Positions 1-9,206 of a stretch of 64,000 bases of DNA are shown piece by piece (within the stretch, counting starts at the first letter, position 1; each line of letters begins with the position of its first letter). The stretch lies in the NCBI RefSeq assembly GCF_014596565.1, contig NZ_NOIN01000003.1, positions 1 through 64,000 on the forward strand, in the 5' to 3' direction. Made by a program: the position numbers and the translations under genes. Under the pieces are notes generated by a model. It worked only from the letters and a program-made list of their open reading frames with translations. It was not told the DNA's origin and ran no database searches. The DNA is from Pseudomonas sp. PSB18. GTDB lineage: Bacteria > Pseudomonadota > Gammaproteobacteria > Pseudomonadales > Pseudomonadaceae.

Positions 1-593
1 GCGTCTGGTACTCGGAACTGAGCGACATCTACCAGCAGCAGTATTTCAACCTGACCCACAGCCAGCCCATCGGCGACTGGACCCTGGGCGCCAACCTCGG
101 CTACTTCATCGGCAAGGAAAACGGCAGCGCCCTGGCCGGCGACCTGGACAACAAGACCGCCTTCGCCATGCTCTCGGCCAAGTACGGTGGCAACACCTTC
201 TACGTCGGCCTGCAGAAACTCAGCGGCGACGATGCCTGGATGCGCGTCAACGGCACCAGCGGCGGCACCCTGGCCAACGACAGCTATAACTCCAGCTACG
301 ACAACGCCAAGGAAAAATCCTGGCAAGTGCGCCATGACTTCAACTTCGCCGCCGTCGGCGTGCCGGGCCTGACCCTGATGAACCGCTACATCAGCGGCGA
401 CAACGTGCACACCGCCACGGTGGACGACGGCAAGGAATGGGGCCGTGAAAGCGAACTGGCGTACACCGTGCAGAGCGGTGCGCTGAAGAACCTCAATGTG
501 AAATGGCGCAACTCGACGCTGCGGCGGGATTTCAGCACCAATGAGTTCGATGAGAACCGGTTGATTGTCAGCTATCCGATGAGCTTGTTGTAA
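1..593 (+). CDS. OprD-family outer-membrane porin, C-terminal part (5' end outside the window)
   Basis: The reading frame is open from base 3 and ends at TAA 591-593, so only the last ~196 residues are seen. They show alternating aromatic/polar beta-strands, the segment KSWQVRHDFNFAAVGVPGL and a C-terminal strand ending VSYPMSLL, all typical of the 18-stranded OprD/BenF-like substrate-specific porins. Family knowledge: such porins carry aromatic acids, other carboxylates or basic amino acids across the outer membrane. It is convergent with pcaC; in P. putida a BenF-like porin also lies at this end of the pca cluster, so aromatic acid uptake is a reasonable inference. The exact substrate cannot be read from the fragment. 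Confidence 0.88.
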   Translation, partial: VWYSELSDIYQQQYFNLTHSQPIGDWTLGANLGYFIGKENGSALAGDLDNKTAFAMLSAKYGGNTFYVGLQKLSGDDAWMRVNGTSGGTLANDSYNSSYDNAKEKSWQVRHDFNFAAVGVPGLTLMNRYISGDNVHTATVDDGKEWGRESELAYTVQSGALKNLNVKWRNSTLRRDFSTNEFDENRLIVSYPMSLL

Positions 594-602
594 GGCGGCT
601 GG

Positions 603-637
603 GGTGGGTCTGTCGTTCAGGTGGCGACTGACCCACC
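603..637. terminator. Hairpin between the convergent porin and pcaC
   Basis: GGTGGGTC (603-610) pairs with GACCCACC (630-637), and the inner GTCG pairs with CGAC after one T-T mismatch. There is no U tract on either strand, so this may be an intergenic stem limiting read-through rather than a classical intrinsic terminator. Confidence 0.4.
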
Positions 638-652
638 GGGATTACGGTGAGC

Positions 653-1045
653 CTACTCTCGGGACTCGACGCCCAACTCGTCCCACACCGACTCAGCCAG
701 GTGGAACGTGGCGTTGGCGGCAGGAATGCCGCAATAGATCGCGCTCTGCATGATCACTTCCTTGATCTCGCCACGACTCACGCCATTGTTGGCCGCTGCG
801 CGCAGGTGCAGCTTGAGTTCTTCGTTGCGGTTCATGCCGATCAGCATGGCGATGGTGATCAGGCTGCGGGTGTGGCGCGGCAGGCCCGGGCGGGTCCAGA
901 TGTCACCCCAGGCGTGACGGGTGATCATCTCCTGGAACTCGCTGTTGAATTCGGTCAGGGCATTGAGACTGCGATCCACATGGGCATCGCCCAGCACCGC
1001 GCGGCGGACTTGCATGCCTTCGTCGTAGCGTTGTTTCTCGTCCAC
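653..1045 (-). CDS. pcaC: 4-carboxymuconolactone decarboxylase PcaC
   Basis: Decarboxylates gamma-carboxymuconolactone to beta-ketoadipate enol-lactone in the protocatechuate branch. The 130-aa product starting (V)DEKQRYDEGMQVRRAVLGD matches the family in length and sequence and carries the AhpD-like core with RHAWGDIWTRPGL. I chose GTG 1045 because GAGGAG lies six bases upstream and the frame further upstream reads pcaD DNA. It is the last gene of the pca run, starting 10 bases after the pcaD stop, so it is almost certainly cotranscribed with pcaD and pcaB. Confidence 0.93.
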   Translation of the reverse strand: MDEKQRYDEGMQVRRAVLGDAHVDRSLNALTEFNSEFQEMITRHAWGDIWTRPGLPRHTRSLITIAMLIGMNRNEELKLHLRAAANNGVSRGEIKEVIMQSAIYCGIPAANATFHLAESVWDELGVESRE

Positions 1046-1055
1046 AAAAAACTCC

Positions 1056-1856
1056 TCAGGCGCGACTGGAATCAAGCAGGAAATCCAACACCCGTTCGCT
1101 GAACGCAGCGCCGGCCTGGACGTTGGACAAGTGCGCGGCATGGAACTCGGCATACTGCGCCCCACTGACCCGCTCCTGGATAAAATGCCCGCCCGACGGC
1201 GGCGTCACCGCATCTTCGGTACCGGCCACCACCAACAACGGCACACGGATCGAGGACAATTGATCGCGAAAATCGGCATCGCGCACCGCGGCGCAGTTGG
1301 CGGCATACCCCTGAGGCGAGGTGGCGGCGAGCATGTCGGTGATTTTCCTCGCCGTGTCCGGGTTGGCCTGGGCAAAGTCCGGGGTGAACCAGCGGGCAAT
1401 CGAAGCATCCCGCAGCGCCACCATGGCCGCCTTGCCGTCACGCAGCACGGTTTCGATGCGCGGGTTCCACATCGACGGATCACCGATCTTGGCAGCGGTG
1501 TTGCACACCACCAACTTGTGCAGTCGCTCACCCGCATTGATGCCCAGCCACTGCCCGATCAGGCCGCCCATGGACAGTCCGCAGAAGTGCACCTTGTCGA
1601 TACCCAGCACATCGAGCATCGCCAGCACGTCGCCGCCCAGTTGCTCGATGCTGTAAGGGCCTTCGGTGACCAGCGACTGGCCGTGACCGCGGGTGTCGAA
1701 ACGCAGTACGCGAAAGTGCTCGCTGAACGCTGCAACCTGCTCGTCCCACATGTGCAGGTCGGTCCCCAACGAATTGGAGAGCACCAACACCGGGGCGTCT
1801 TGCGGCCCGTCGAATCGATAGTTCAGTTCGCCGTCGGCGAGTTTGACGAATCCCAC
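1056..1856 (-). CDS. pcaD: 3-oxoadipate enol-lactonase PcaD
   Basis: An alpha/beta-hydrolase of 266 aa that hydrolyses beta-ketoadipate enol-lactone to beta-ketoadipate. The nucleophile elbow GLSMGG places the catalytic Ser at residue 95, the oxyanion region is LSNSLGTDLHMWDEQ near residue 26, and the general base His lies in the AAHLSN segment near the C-terminus. Translation starts at GTG 1856 behind AAAGGAGA. It lies 12 bases downstream of pcaB and 10 bases before pcaC, the order pcaB-D-C known from P. aeruginosa and P. putida. Confidence 0.95.
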   Translation of the reverse strand: MGFVKLADGELNYRFDGPQDAPVLVLSNSLGTDLHMWDEQVAAFSEHFRVLRFDTRGHGQSLVTEGPYSIEQLGGDVLAMLDVLGIDKVHFCGLSMGGLIGQWLGINAGERLHKLVVCNTAAKIGDPSMWNPRIETVLRDGKAAMVALRDASIARWFTPDFAQANPDTARKITDMLAATSPQGYAANCAAVRDADFRDQLSSIRVPLLVVAGTEDAVTPPSGGHFIQERVSGAQYAEFHAAHLSNVQAGAAFSERVLDFLLDSSRA

Positions 1857-1868
1857 AACAATCTCCTT

Positions 1869-3233
1869 TCAGACCTTCAAGGCAAGGTGTTCGGCCACTG
1901 CCCGAGCGACCCAGGTCTGGGCCTGGCCGAGGTAATGGGCGGGGTTGAGCAAATGATCGAGTTCGGCGTCGGACAGGTGCGCGCACACCTGGGGCTCGTC
2001 CCCCAGCACGTCGCGCAGGTGACGTTGTTCGGTCACGGCACGCTTGCAGCACTGCTCCAGCAGATGGTGCGCGGTGTCCCGTCCGACACGCTGGGCCAGG
2101 ACGATGCTCACCGCTTCGGCCAGCACCAGGCCCTGGGTCAATTCGAGGTTGCGGGCCATGCGCACCGCGTCCACCTCCAGCCCCTCCGCCAGCAGCCGCG
2201 CCTGTTGCAGGGCACCGGACACCAGGCAGCAGATCTCCGGCAGGGTTTCCCATTCGGCATGCCAGAGACCCAGGCTGCGCTCATGTTCCTGGGGCATCGC
2301 GCTGAACAACGTCGACACCAAACCAGGCACCCGCGTTGCCGCACCGATCAGTACCGCCGCGCCCACCGGGTTGCGCTTGTGGGGCATGGTCGACGAACCG
2401 CCCTTGCCCGGTGCCGACGGCTCGAACGCTTCGCCGGCCTCGGTCTGCATCAACAGGCTGATGTCACGGCCGAGTTTGCCCAGGCTACCGGCAATCAGGC
2501 CCAGCACCGAGCCGAACTCCACCAGTCGGTCGCGCTGGGTGTGCCAGGGTTGTTCCGGCAGGTCCAGTCGCAGCTCGGCGGCCAGGGCTTCGGCGACAGC
2601 CAGCGCCTGTTCACCCAATGCGGCGAGCGTTCCGGAAGCGCCGCCGAATTGCAGCACCAGCAAGCGCGGCTTGAGTTCCGACAGACGTTGGCGGCTGCGG
2701 GTGACCGCTCCCAGCCATCCGCCGATTTTCATGCCCAGGGTCACCGGTGTCGCATGCTGCAGCCAAGTGCGTCCGGCCAACGGCGTGGCGGCGTAGCGCT
2801 CGGCTTGTCGAGCCAGGATGGCGGCCAGTTGCGTCAGCTCGCTTTCGATCAGTTCCAGTGCCTGGCGCAGTTGCAGGACCAGGCCGCTGTCCATCACGTC
2901 CTGGCTGGTGGCGCCCAGGTGCACGTACCGCTCAGCCTCGGCGTGCTCGCTGGCAATGCGTTTGCCCAATGCCTTGACCAGCGGGATCGCCGAATTGCCG
3001 GCACTGGCAATCGCTTCGCCCAAAGCCGAAAAATCGTACAACTGGGCGCGACAGGCAGCCTCGATGGGAGCCACCGCGTCCTGTGGGATCAGCCCTACCC
3101 GCGCCTCGGCCCGGGCCAGTGCCGCCTCGACGTCGAGCATGGCCTGCACCCGCCCCGCATCGCAGAACACCTCGCGCATGTCGCGGGCGGTGAAATAGGC
3201 ATCGAACAGCTGATTGCCCGGTCGTTCGCTCAT
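1869..3233 (-). CDS. pcaB: 3-carboxy-cis,cis-muconate cycloisomerase PcaB
   Basis: Cyclises beta-carboxy-cis,cis-muconate to gamma-carboxymuconolactone. The 454-aa protein belongs to the fumarase/aspartase/adenylosuccinate lyase superfamily and carries its signature GSSTMPHKRNP at residues 279-289 and the HLGATSQDVMDS block near residue 105. The start is ATG 3233 behind AAGGA. It follows pcaT and precedes pcaD. A cycloisomerase rather than adenylosuccinate lyase is supported by the pca neighbours and the fit to PcaB length. Confidence 0.95.
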   Translation of the reverse strand: MSERPGNQLFDAYFTARDMREVFCDAGRVQAMLDVEAALARAEARVGLIPQDAVAPIEAACRAQLYDFSALGEAIASAGNSAIPLVKALGKRIASEHAEAERYVHLGATSQDVMDSGLVLQLRQALELIESELTQLAAILARQAERYAATPLAGRTWLQHATPVTLGMKIGGWLGAVTRSRQRLSELKPRLLVLQFGGASGTLAALGEQALAVAEALAAELRLDLPEQPWHTQRDRLVEFGSVLGLIAGSLGKLGRDISLLMQTEAGEAFEPSAPGKGGSSTMPHKRNPVGAAVLIGAATRVPGLVSTLFSAMPQEHERSLGLWHAEWETLPEICCLVSGALQQARLLAEGLEVDAVRMARNLELTQGLVLAEAVSIVLAQRVGRDTAHHLLEQCCKRAVTEQRHLRDVLGDEPQVCAHLSDAELDHLLNPAHYLGQAQTWVARAVAEHLALKV

Positions 3234-3292
3234 AAACAGTCCTTGGGTGCGCCGGCCTCTCGGCCGGTCGCGGTTGGATCAAAGGAGTGGCT

Positions 3293-4588
3293 TCAAAGAT
3301 CGTGGTGCAAATAAGTCGGTTGCTTCGGCAGGCGCAGGCTGAACAGGAACGCCACCACCATCATGACCGTGACGTACCAGTAAAAGGCGTTTTCCATGCC
3401 CTGGGCTTTCAGGCTCAAGGCAACGTACTCCGCCGAACCGCCAAAAATCGCATTCGCCACGGCGTAGGCCAACCCTACCCCCAGCGCACGCACTTCGGGT
3501 GGAAACATTTCTGCTTTTACCAGGCCACTGATGGAGGTGTAGAAGCTGACGATTGCCAGTGCCAGGGTGATCAGGACGAACGCCAGGAATGGGCTGCTGA
3601 TGCTTTTTAGGGTCAGCAGGATCGGCACCGTGCACAAGGCACCCAACGCGCCGAACCAGAGCATGGAGTTACGGCGGCCGATCTTGTCGGCCAGCATGCC
3701 GAACAGCGGTTGCATGCACATGTAGAGGAACAGTGCGCCGGTCATGATGTAACTGGCGGTCTTGGCCTGCAGGCCTGCGGTGTTCACCAGGTATTTCTGC
3801 ATGTAGGTGGTGAAGGTGTAGAAAATCAACGAACCGCCGGCGGTGTAACCCAGCACGGTGATGAACGCGGCCTTGTGGTCACGAAACAGCGCGGCGATGC
3901 TGCCGGCGTCCTTGTTCTCGCGCATTTCCTTGCTGCTGGTTTCCTTCAGGGAACGGCGCAGGAACAGGGAGATCAATGCCGCCACGGCGCCAACCACGAA
4001 GGGAATCCGCCAGCCATAGGCCCGCAGTTCGTCTTCATTGAGGAATTGTTGCAGGATCACCACCAGTGACACCGCCAGCAGTTGCCCACCTATCAACGTC
4101 ACGTACTGGAACGACGCAAAAAAGCCGCGCTGGCCCTTGAGGGCGACTTCGCTCATGTAGGTGGCAGTGGTGCCGTATTCGCCCCCCACCGACAAACCTT
4201 GCAGCAAGCGGGCGAGCAACAGCAGCAGCGGTGCCCAGACGCCAATGTCTTTGTAGGTGGGCAGGCAGGCGATGAGCAACGAGCCGAAGCACATCATCAG
4301 CACCGAAATCATCATCGAGTTCTTGCGCCCATGACGGTCCGCCACCCGGCCGAAAATCCAGCCGCCAATCGGCCGCATCAGGAACCCGGCGGCGAAGACA
4401 CCGGCGGTATTGACCAGTTGCACCGTGGGGTTGTCGGACGGGAAGAAAGCCGGCGCGAAATAGATCGCGCAGAACGCATAGACGTAGAAGTCGAACCATT
4501 CGACCAGGTTGCCGGAGGAAGCACCGACGATGGCGAAGATGCGCTTGCTGCGCTCTTCGCCGGTGTAGTGGCTGGTTGGGGTGGTCAT
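3293..4588 (-). CDS. pcaT: MFS transporter PcaT (beta-ketoadipate / dicarboxylate symporter)
   Basis: A 431-aa inner-membrane protein of the metabolite:H+ symporter branch of the MFS (KgtP-like). It has about 12 hydrophobic segments, the N-terminal block [13 protein letters not shown], the loop 2-3 motif [13 protein letters not shown] and [20 protein letters not shown]. In P. putida PcaT imports beta-ketoadipate and related acids. It lies between pcaG and pcaB; a 185-bp gap before it carries a REP element, so an extra promoter or mRNA processing point is possible here. Confidence 0.9.
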   Translation of the reverse strand: MTTPTSHYTGEERSKRIFAIVGASSGNLVEWFDFYVYAFCAIYFAPAFFPSDNPTVQLVNTAGVFAAGFLMRPIGGWIFGRVADRHGRKNSMMISVLMMCFGSLLIACLPTYKDIGVWAPLLLLLARLLQGLSVGGEYGTTATYMSEVALKGQRGFFASFQYVTLIGGQLLAVSLVVILQQFLNEDELRAYGWRIPFVVGAVAALISLFLRRSLKETSSKEMRENKDAGSIAALFRDHKAAFITVLGYTAGGSLIFYTFTTYMQKYLVNTAGLQAKTASYIMTGALFLYMCMQPLFGMLADKIGRRNSMLWFGALGALCTVPILLTLKSISSPFLAFVLITLALAIVSFYTSISGLVKAEMFPPEVRALGVGLAYAVANAIFGGSAEYVALSLKAQGMENAFYWYVTVMMVVAFLFSLRLPKQPTYLHHDL

Positions 4589-4651
4589 GGGTTATTCACT
4601 CTTGGGGACTTAACAGAGTCTAGACACACTTCGTAACAGTCCCGTTCCACA

Positions 4652-4759
4652 GATCGTTCCCACGCTCTGCGTGGGAATGCAGCCGGGGACGCTCTGCGTC
4701 CCACAAGCCGAACGCGGAGCGTCCGTTGAGGCATTTCCACGCAGAGCGTGGGAACGATC
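4652..4759. repeat. REP doublet, GATCGTTCCCACGCTCTGCG type
   Basis: Two inverted copies of GATCGTTCCCACGCTCTGCG (4652 onward and its complement ending at 4759) enclose further internal palindromes around GGGACGCTCTGCGTCCC. This family differs from the GTGGGAGCGAGCC type seen elsewhere in the window. It sits between pcaG and pcaT inside the presumed operon. Confidence 0.8.
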
Positions 4760-4773
4760 AGTACAGGAGTTCT

Positions 4774-5340
4774 TCAGTAATCGAAAAACACCGTCTCGGC
4801 ATCCGTCCCCTGCAGAATCACATTCCACTGGTACACGCCCGACGCATCGGGTTTGCTCACGATAGTGGCGCGACGCTCTTCAGGGACGCAGGCCAGCAAC
4901 GGGTCGGCTTCGTTGGCCTGCTCACCGTCGAAGTAGATGCGCGTCAGCAGATGCTTGACCAAGCCACGGGCGAATACCAGTACCACCAGGTGCGGCGCCT
5001 GGGTCGTGCCACCCAGGCCCGGCACGGTGCCCGGTTTGATGGTGGTGAAGCGAAAACGCCCCTCGGCGTCCACCGGCACCCGACCGAAACCTTCGAAATT
5101 CGGATCCAGGGGTTTGTCCTGATCGTCTTCGGGATGGGCGTATCTGCCAGCGGCATTGGCCTGCCAGACTTCCAGCATCGCGTCGTTGACGAACTCGCCG
5201 TTGCCGTCGATCACCTGCCCGGTGATCGCCACGCGCTGGCCGAGGGTTTCGGCGACGGTCAGGTCTTCGCGGTTCAGCCAGGTCAGGCCGATGTGATAGT
5301 AAGGGCCAACGGTATGGGACGTGGTGGCGGTAAGCGTCAT
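4774..5340 (-). CDS. pcaG: Protocatechuate 3,4-dioxygenase alpha subunit PcaG
   Basis: Non-catalytic alpha subunit of the intradiol ring-cleaving dioxygenase that opens protocatechuate to beta-carboxy-cis,cis-muconate. The 188-aa product starts MTLTATTSHTVGPYYHIGLTW at ATG 5340, one base after the pcaH stop, with a GGAG Shine-Dalgarno inside the pcaH end. It keeps the intradiol fold (LEVWQANAAGRYAHPED, TTIKPGTVPG) but lacks the His-x-His iron pair of the beta subunit, as expected. A frame-open extension to 5364 overlaps pcaH and is less likely. Confidence 0.95.
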   Translation of the reverse strand: MTLTATTSHTVGPYYHIGLTWLNREDLTVAETLGQRVAITGQVIDGNGEFVNDAMLEVWQANAAGRYAHPEDDQDKPLDPNFEGFGRVPVDAEGRFRFTTIKPGTVPGLGGTTQAPHLVVLVFARGLVKHLLTRIYFDGEQANEADPLLACVPEERRATIVSKPDASGVYQWNVILQGTDAETVFFDY

Positions 5341-5341
5341 C

Positions 5342-6046
5342 TTATTTCTCCATCGGCGTGGCATCGCGGCCGCGCAAGACGATGTCCCAGCGATAACCGA
5401 GGGCGTAGTGAGGGATGGTTTTTTCCAGGTCGAAGCTGGCGATCAGGCGTTCCTTGGCACGGGTGTCCGGCACGCAGTTGTAGATCGGGTCGTATTCCAG
5501 CAGCGGGTCGCCAGGGAAATACATCTGCGTCACCAGGCGCGTCAGGATGCTGGGCCCGAACAGCGAGAAATGGATATGGGCCGGGCGCCAGGCGTTGTGG
5601 TGGTTGCCCCAGGGATAGGCACCGGGCTTGATGGTCTGGAACTGATACCAGCCGTCGGCGTCGGTGATGGCGCGACCGGTGCCGGTGAAGTTCGGGTCCA
5701 GCGGCGCATCGTGTTTGTCGCGGTCATGGTGATAGCGACCGGCGGCGTTGGCCTGCCAGATCTCCACCAGAATGCCCGGCACGGGATGGCCGTTCTCATC
5801 CAGCACACGCCCGTGAATGATGATCCGTTCCCCCAGTGGCTCGCCGGCATGCTGGGCGGTCAGGTCGTTGTCCTTCTCCTGGACACGGTCGGCGCCGATG
5901 GTCGGGCCGGTGATTTCCGACAGCGAGTGAGGCATATGCACCAACGGCTTGGACGGCGAGCGCAGGTTGGTGGACTGATACGGCGGGTGCAGGTACTCCG
6001 GCTGGGTGCCCGCTTGGGGGCGACGGTAACCAGGCTTGTCAGTCAT
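5342..6046 (-). CDS. pcaH: Protocatechuate 3,4-dioxygenase beta subunit PcaH
   Basis: Catalytic, Fe(III)-binding subunit. The 234-aa protein has the intradiol core with iron ligands Tyr105, Tyr144, His157 and His159; their relative spacing (39, 13, 2) equals that of the P. putida enzyme (108, 147, 160, 162). Visible blocks are EIWQANAAGRYHHDRDKHDA and WRPAHIHFSLFG. The start is ATG 6046 behind GAGGAA. It is coupled to pcaG downstream and lies 37 bp from pcaF upstream. In P. putida pcaHG lie away from pcaF-T-B-D-C; here they are inserted in the middle of that run. Confidence 0.97.
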   Translation of the reverse strand: MTDKPGYRRPQAGTQPEYLHPPYQSTNLRSPSKPLVHMPHSLSEITGPTIGADRVQEKDNDLTAQHAGEPLGERIIIHGRVLDENGHPVPGILVEIWQANAAGRYHHDRDKHDAPLDPNFTGTGRAITDADGWYQFQTIKPGAYPWGNHHNAWRPAHIHFSLFGPSILTRLVTQMYFPGDPLLEYDPIYNCVPDTRAKERLIASFDLEKTIPHYALGYRWDIVLRGRDATPMEK

Positions 6047-6083
6047 GAAGCATTCCTCGGTTTCTTATAAGTAGTACGGCGCG

Positions 6084-7286
6084 TCAGACGCGCTCGATAG
6101 CCAATGCCAGGCCCTGGCCGACGCCGACACACATGGTCGCCAAGCCTTTCTTGCCGCCGGTCTTTTCCAGATGATGCAACGCCGTCAGCACCAGTCGCGC
6201 CCCGCTCATACCCAGTGGATGACCGAGCGCGATGGCGCCGCCGTTCGGATTGACCTGCGGCGCATCGTCCGCCAGCCCCAATTCGCGCAGCACCGCCAGG
6301 CCCTGGCTGGCAAACGCTTCATTGAGTTCGATCACGTCGAAATCGGCGACTGCCAGGCCCAGGCGTTCCGTCAACTTACGCACCGCCGGCACCGGGCCGA
6401 TGCCCATCACCCGTGGCGCCACGCCGGCACTGGCCATGCCCAGCACTTTGCCGCGAGGGGTCAGGCCGTGTTTCTTCACCGCTTCAGCCGAGGCCAGGAT
6501 CAGCGCCGCCGCGCCGTCATTCACACCCGAGGCGTTGCCGGCGGTGACAGTCTTGTCCGGGCCGTTGACTGGTTTGAGTTTGTTCAGGGCTTCCAGCGTA
6601 GTGTCGGCACGGGGATGCTCGTCCTGCTCGACCACGGTTTCGCCTTTCTTGTGGGCAATGCGCACCGGTACGATTTCTTCGGCGAAGAACCCTGCGGCCT
6701 GGGCCGCCGCCGTGCGTTGCTGGCTGCGCAAGGCAAATGCATCCTGATCGGCACGGGACACCGCGTAATCGTCCGCCACGTTATCGGCGGTCTGGGGCAT
6801 CGCGTCCACGCCGTACTGGGCTTTCATCAAGGGGTTGATGAAGCGCCAGCCAATGGTGGTGTCTTCCAGTTTCATGTTGCGGGAAAACGCCGCGTCAGCC
6901 TTGCCCATCACAAACGGCGCGCGGGACATCGATTCCACGCCGCCGGCGATGGCCAGCTCCATTTCGCCACTGGCGATGGCGCGGAACGCCGTTCCGATGG
7001 CGTCCATGCCCGAAGCGCAGAGACGGTTGAGGGTCACGCCGGGAATGCTCTCCGGCAGGCCCGCCAGCAGCAGTGCCATGCGCGCCACGTTGCGATTGTC
7101 TTCGCCGGCCTGGTTGGCGCAACCGAGGAACACCTCGTCCACCGCGCTCCAGTCCACCGATGGGTTGCGCTCCATCAGCGCCTTGATCGGCACGGCCGCC
7201 AGGTCATCGGCGCGCACCGCGGCCAAGCCACCCCCGAAGCGGCCGATGGGGGTACGAATCGCATCACAGATATAGACGTCGCGCAT
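6084..7286 (-). CDS. pcaF: Beta-ketoadipyl-CoA thiolase PcaF
   Basis: Cleaves beta-ketoadipyl-CoA to succinyl-CoA and acetyl-CoA, the last step of the pathway. Starting at ATG 7286 the protein is 400 aa, the usual PcaF length. Thiolase residues are Cys90 in [10 protein letters not shown], His356 in [10 protein letters not shown] and Cys386 in CVGVGQG. The ATG shares one base with the pcaJ stop (TGATG), which implies translational coupling. A TTG one codon upstream is an alternative start but less likely. Confidence 0.96.
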   Translation of the reverse strand: MRDVYICDAIRTPIGRFGGGLAAVRADDLAAVPIKALMERNPSVDWSAVDEVFLGCANQAGEDNRNVARMALLLAGLPESIPGVTLNRLCASGMDAIGTAFRAIASGEMELAIAGGVESMSRAPFVMGKADAAFSRNMKLEDTTIGWRFINPLMKAQYGVDAMPQTADNVADDYAVSRADQDAFALRSQQRTAAAQAAGFFAEEIVPVRIAHKKGETVVEQDEHPRADTTLEALNKLKPVNGPDKTVTAGNASGVNDGAAALILASAEAVKKHGLTPRGKVLGMASAGVAPRVMGIGPVPAVRKLTERLGLAVADFDVIELNEAFASQGLAVLRELGLADDAPQVNPNGGAIALGHPLGMSGARLVLTALHHLEKTGGKKGLATMCVGVGQGLALAIERV

Positions 7287-8065
7287 CAAGCTTCTCCCGG
7301 TGCCTGGCCGTGGGCCGCTGCGGTGCGAGCTTCCAGGTCACGCAGAGCGCGCAGCTCCACCTCGGTCGGCTCGGCAGTGGTGTGCACCTGATCGGCGAAA
7401 CGGATCGCCCAGCCGGTGGCCGCAATGACTTGCTCGCGGGTCACGCCGGGGTGCAGCGCAGTGACCACGAATTCATGGGTACCGGCTTCCGGCTCCATGA
7501 TGCACAGGTCGGTGATGATACCCACCGGCCCCGCCCCCGGCAGGCCCAGGCGCTTGCGGGAATCGCCGCCTTCGCCGTGACCGACCGAGGTGATGAAGTC
7601 CAGCTTATCGACGAACGAACGCGCCGACTGCTTGAGGATGATCAACACGCTCTTGGCGGAACCGGCGATTTCCGGTGCACCGCCGGCGCCCGGCAGGCGG
7701 ACTTTTGGCTGGTGGTAATTGCCCACCACCGTGGTGTTGATGTTGCCGAAACGGTCGACCTGGGCGGCGCCGAGGAAGCCGACGTCGATACGTCCACCCT
7801 GCAACCAATAGCGGAAAATCTCACCGGTCGGAACGACGGTGTCCGCCGTTTCTGCCAGCTCGCCGTCGCCAATGGACAGCGGCAACACGCTGGGTTTGGC
7901 ACCGATCGGACCGGACTCGTAGATCAGCACGACATCCGGCGACGAGGTCAGCCGCGCCAGGTTCGCCGCTTTCGATGGCAGGCCGATGCCGACGAAGCAC
8001 ACGGCGTTGTTTTTCAACCGACGGGCCGCGGCAACGGTCATCATTTCGTTGGTGGAGTACGTCAT
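7286..8065 (-). CDS. pcaJ: 3-oxoadipate CoA-transferase subunit B (glutaconate CoA-transferase type)
   Basis: With its partner it moves CoA from succinyl-CoA to beta-ketoadipate. The 259-aa product has the family I CoA-transferase core, with [13 protein letters not shown] carrying the likely catalytic Glu near residue 50, then [15 protein letters not shown] and [10 protein letters not shown]. It is longer than the classical ~213-aa PcaJ of P. putida and resembles the 286/259-aa pair of P. aeruginosa PA0226-PA0227, which also precedes pcaF. It overlaps the upstream subunit by four bases (ATGA). Confidence 0.88.
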   Translation of the reverse strand: MTYSTNEMMTVAAARRLKNNAVCFVGIGLPSKAANLARLTSSPDVVLIYESGPIGAKPSVLPLSIGDGELAETADTVVPTGEIFRYWLQGGRIDVGFLGAAQVDRFGNINTTVVGNYHQPKVRLPGAGGAPEIAGSAKSVLIILKQSARSFVDKLDFITSVGHGEGGDSRKRLGLPGAGPVGIITDLCIMEPEAGTHEFVVTALHPGVTREQVIAATGWAIRFADQVHTTAEPTEVELRALRDLEARTAAAHGQAPGEA

Positions 8066-8922
8066 TGTTTCGCCTCCGAAGCGGCTGCCAGTTTGGCCTG
8101 CAATTCACTGAAATCCCGGGTGCCATGGATGTATTCGTTGATCCATGCGGTAAACGTCTCACGGTCCCGGGCGATGGCGTCCCACGCCTGGTAGAAACGA
8201 TTGTCACGCTCGGTGTAACCATGGGCGTAGGACGGATGAGCACCGCCGGGCACGTGGCAGACCGCGCTCAGAGCCCAGGTCGGCAGGACGCAAGCATTCA
8301 TCGGCGCATTCAGGTCGTCGACGATTTCTTCGACGGTGACGATGCAACGCTTGGCGGCCAGCGCAGCTTCTTTCTGCACACCGAGGATGCCCCACAGCAG
8401 CACGTTGCCCTTGCGGTCGGCTTTCTGGGCGTGGATCACGGTAATGTCGGGACGCACCGAAGGCACCGCGGCCAGGACTTCACCGGTAAAGGGGCAGGTC
8501 ACGCTTTTGATCAGCGGGCTGACCTTCGGCAGGTCGGAACCAGCGTAGGCCCGCAGCACGGCGAATGGCAGGCCGGAGGCCCCGGCGACGTAGGCGTTGG
8601 CCAGGTCGGCGTGGCTGTGCTCCTCGATTTCCAGGGGCTGCGGCCATTGTTTCTCGACGGCATCGCGCAGCCGGTGCAAGGAGCCCACGCCTGGGTTGCC
8701 GCCCCAGGAGAAAATCAATTTGCGAGCACAGCCTGCGCCGATCAGCTGGTCATAGATCAGGTCCGGGGTCATTCGCACCAGGGTCAGGTCTTTCTTGCCC
8801 TGACGGATGATTTCATGACCCGCCGCCGTCGGAATCAAGTGGGTGAAGCCTTCGAGGGCGACGGTATCGCCGTCGTTGACGAACTGCTTCACCGCGTCGT
8901 GCAGCGAAAGGATTTCAGCCAT
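8062..8922 (-). CDS. pcaI: 3-oxoadipate CoA-transferase subunit A (glutaconate CoA-transferase type)
   Basis: First gene of the long pca run. The 286-aa protein begins MAEILSLHDAVKQFVNDGDT and shows the alpha-subunit fold with VALEGFTHLIPTAAGHE and SWGGNPGVGSLHRLRDAVE. The start ATG 8922 has GGGAG seven bases upstream. Length and sequence place it in the GctA-like group used for beta-ketoadipate in P. aeruginosa, not the shorter P. putida PcaI. About 100 bp upstream lie paired PcaR-like sites, so induction by beta-ketoadipate through PcaR is expected. Confidence 0.88.
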   Translation of the reverse strand: MAEILSLHDAVKQFVNDGDTVALEGFTHLIPTAAGHEIIRQGKKDLTLVRMTPDLIYDQLIGAGCARKLIFSWGGNPGVGSLHRLRDAVEKQWPQPLEIEEHSHADLANAYVAGASGLPFAVLRAYAGSDLPKVSPLIKSVTCPFTGEVLAAVPSVRPDITVIHAQKADRKGNVLLWGILGVQKEAALAAKRCIVTVEEIVDDLNAPMNACVLPTWALSAVCHVPGGAHPSYAHGYTERDNRFYQAWDAIARDRETFTAWINEYIHGTRDFSELQAKLAAASEAKQ

Positions 8923-9023
8923 GGGCAGGCTCCCGTTTTCCAGTGGACCGACATGAAGAAAAAGGCGCGAGGTTCAGCGCCGGAGTGACTGAAGATTAAG
9001 CTGCGGGAAAAAGCCAAACAATC

Positions 9024-9054
9024 CGATAATCGACTGAGTGTTCGTTTATCGAAC
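9024..9054 (-). promoter_or_regulatory. Paired PcaR operator upstream of pcaI
   Basis: The palindrome GTTCGTTTATCGAAC occupies 9040-9054 and a shorter related palindrome CGATAATCG lies at 9024-9032. The two centres are 19 bp apart. Known PcaR sites in P. putida contain GTTCGATAATCG, so this is a strong candidate operator for the pcaIJFHGTBDC run. Confidence 0.8.
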
Positions 9055-9098
9055 AGATTGTTGTTTGGCTATCGATTTACTTGGCAAATGAATTCCGG

Positions 9099-9185
9099 GT
9101 GGGAGCGAGTCTGCTCGCGATGGCGGCGTATCAGGCAGTAAGTTCGCTACTGATAGATCGCTATCGCGAGCAGGCTCGCTCTCAC
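9099..9185. repeat. REPIN, GTGGGAGCGAGCCTGCTCGCG family
   Basis: An inverted pair of REP units (left GTGGGAGCGAGTCTGCTCGCG, right CGCGAGCAGGCTCGCTCTCAC) around a ~40-bp spacer. It lies between pcaK and the pcaI promoter region and may protect the pcaK mRNA 3' end. Confidence 0.85.
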
Positions 9186-9206
9186 AGGAGGCCGCTCAGG
9201 CTCGAG

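Noticed and set aside
1131..3314. A 727-codon open frame on the plus strand opposite pcaD and pcaB
   Set aside because: It is an antisense shadow produced by the GC-rich codon bias of the real genes; its Gln/His/Arg-rich translation has no recognisable domain.
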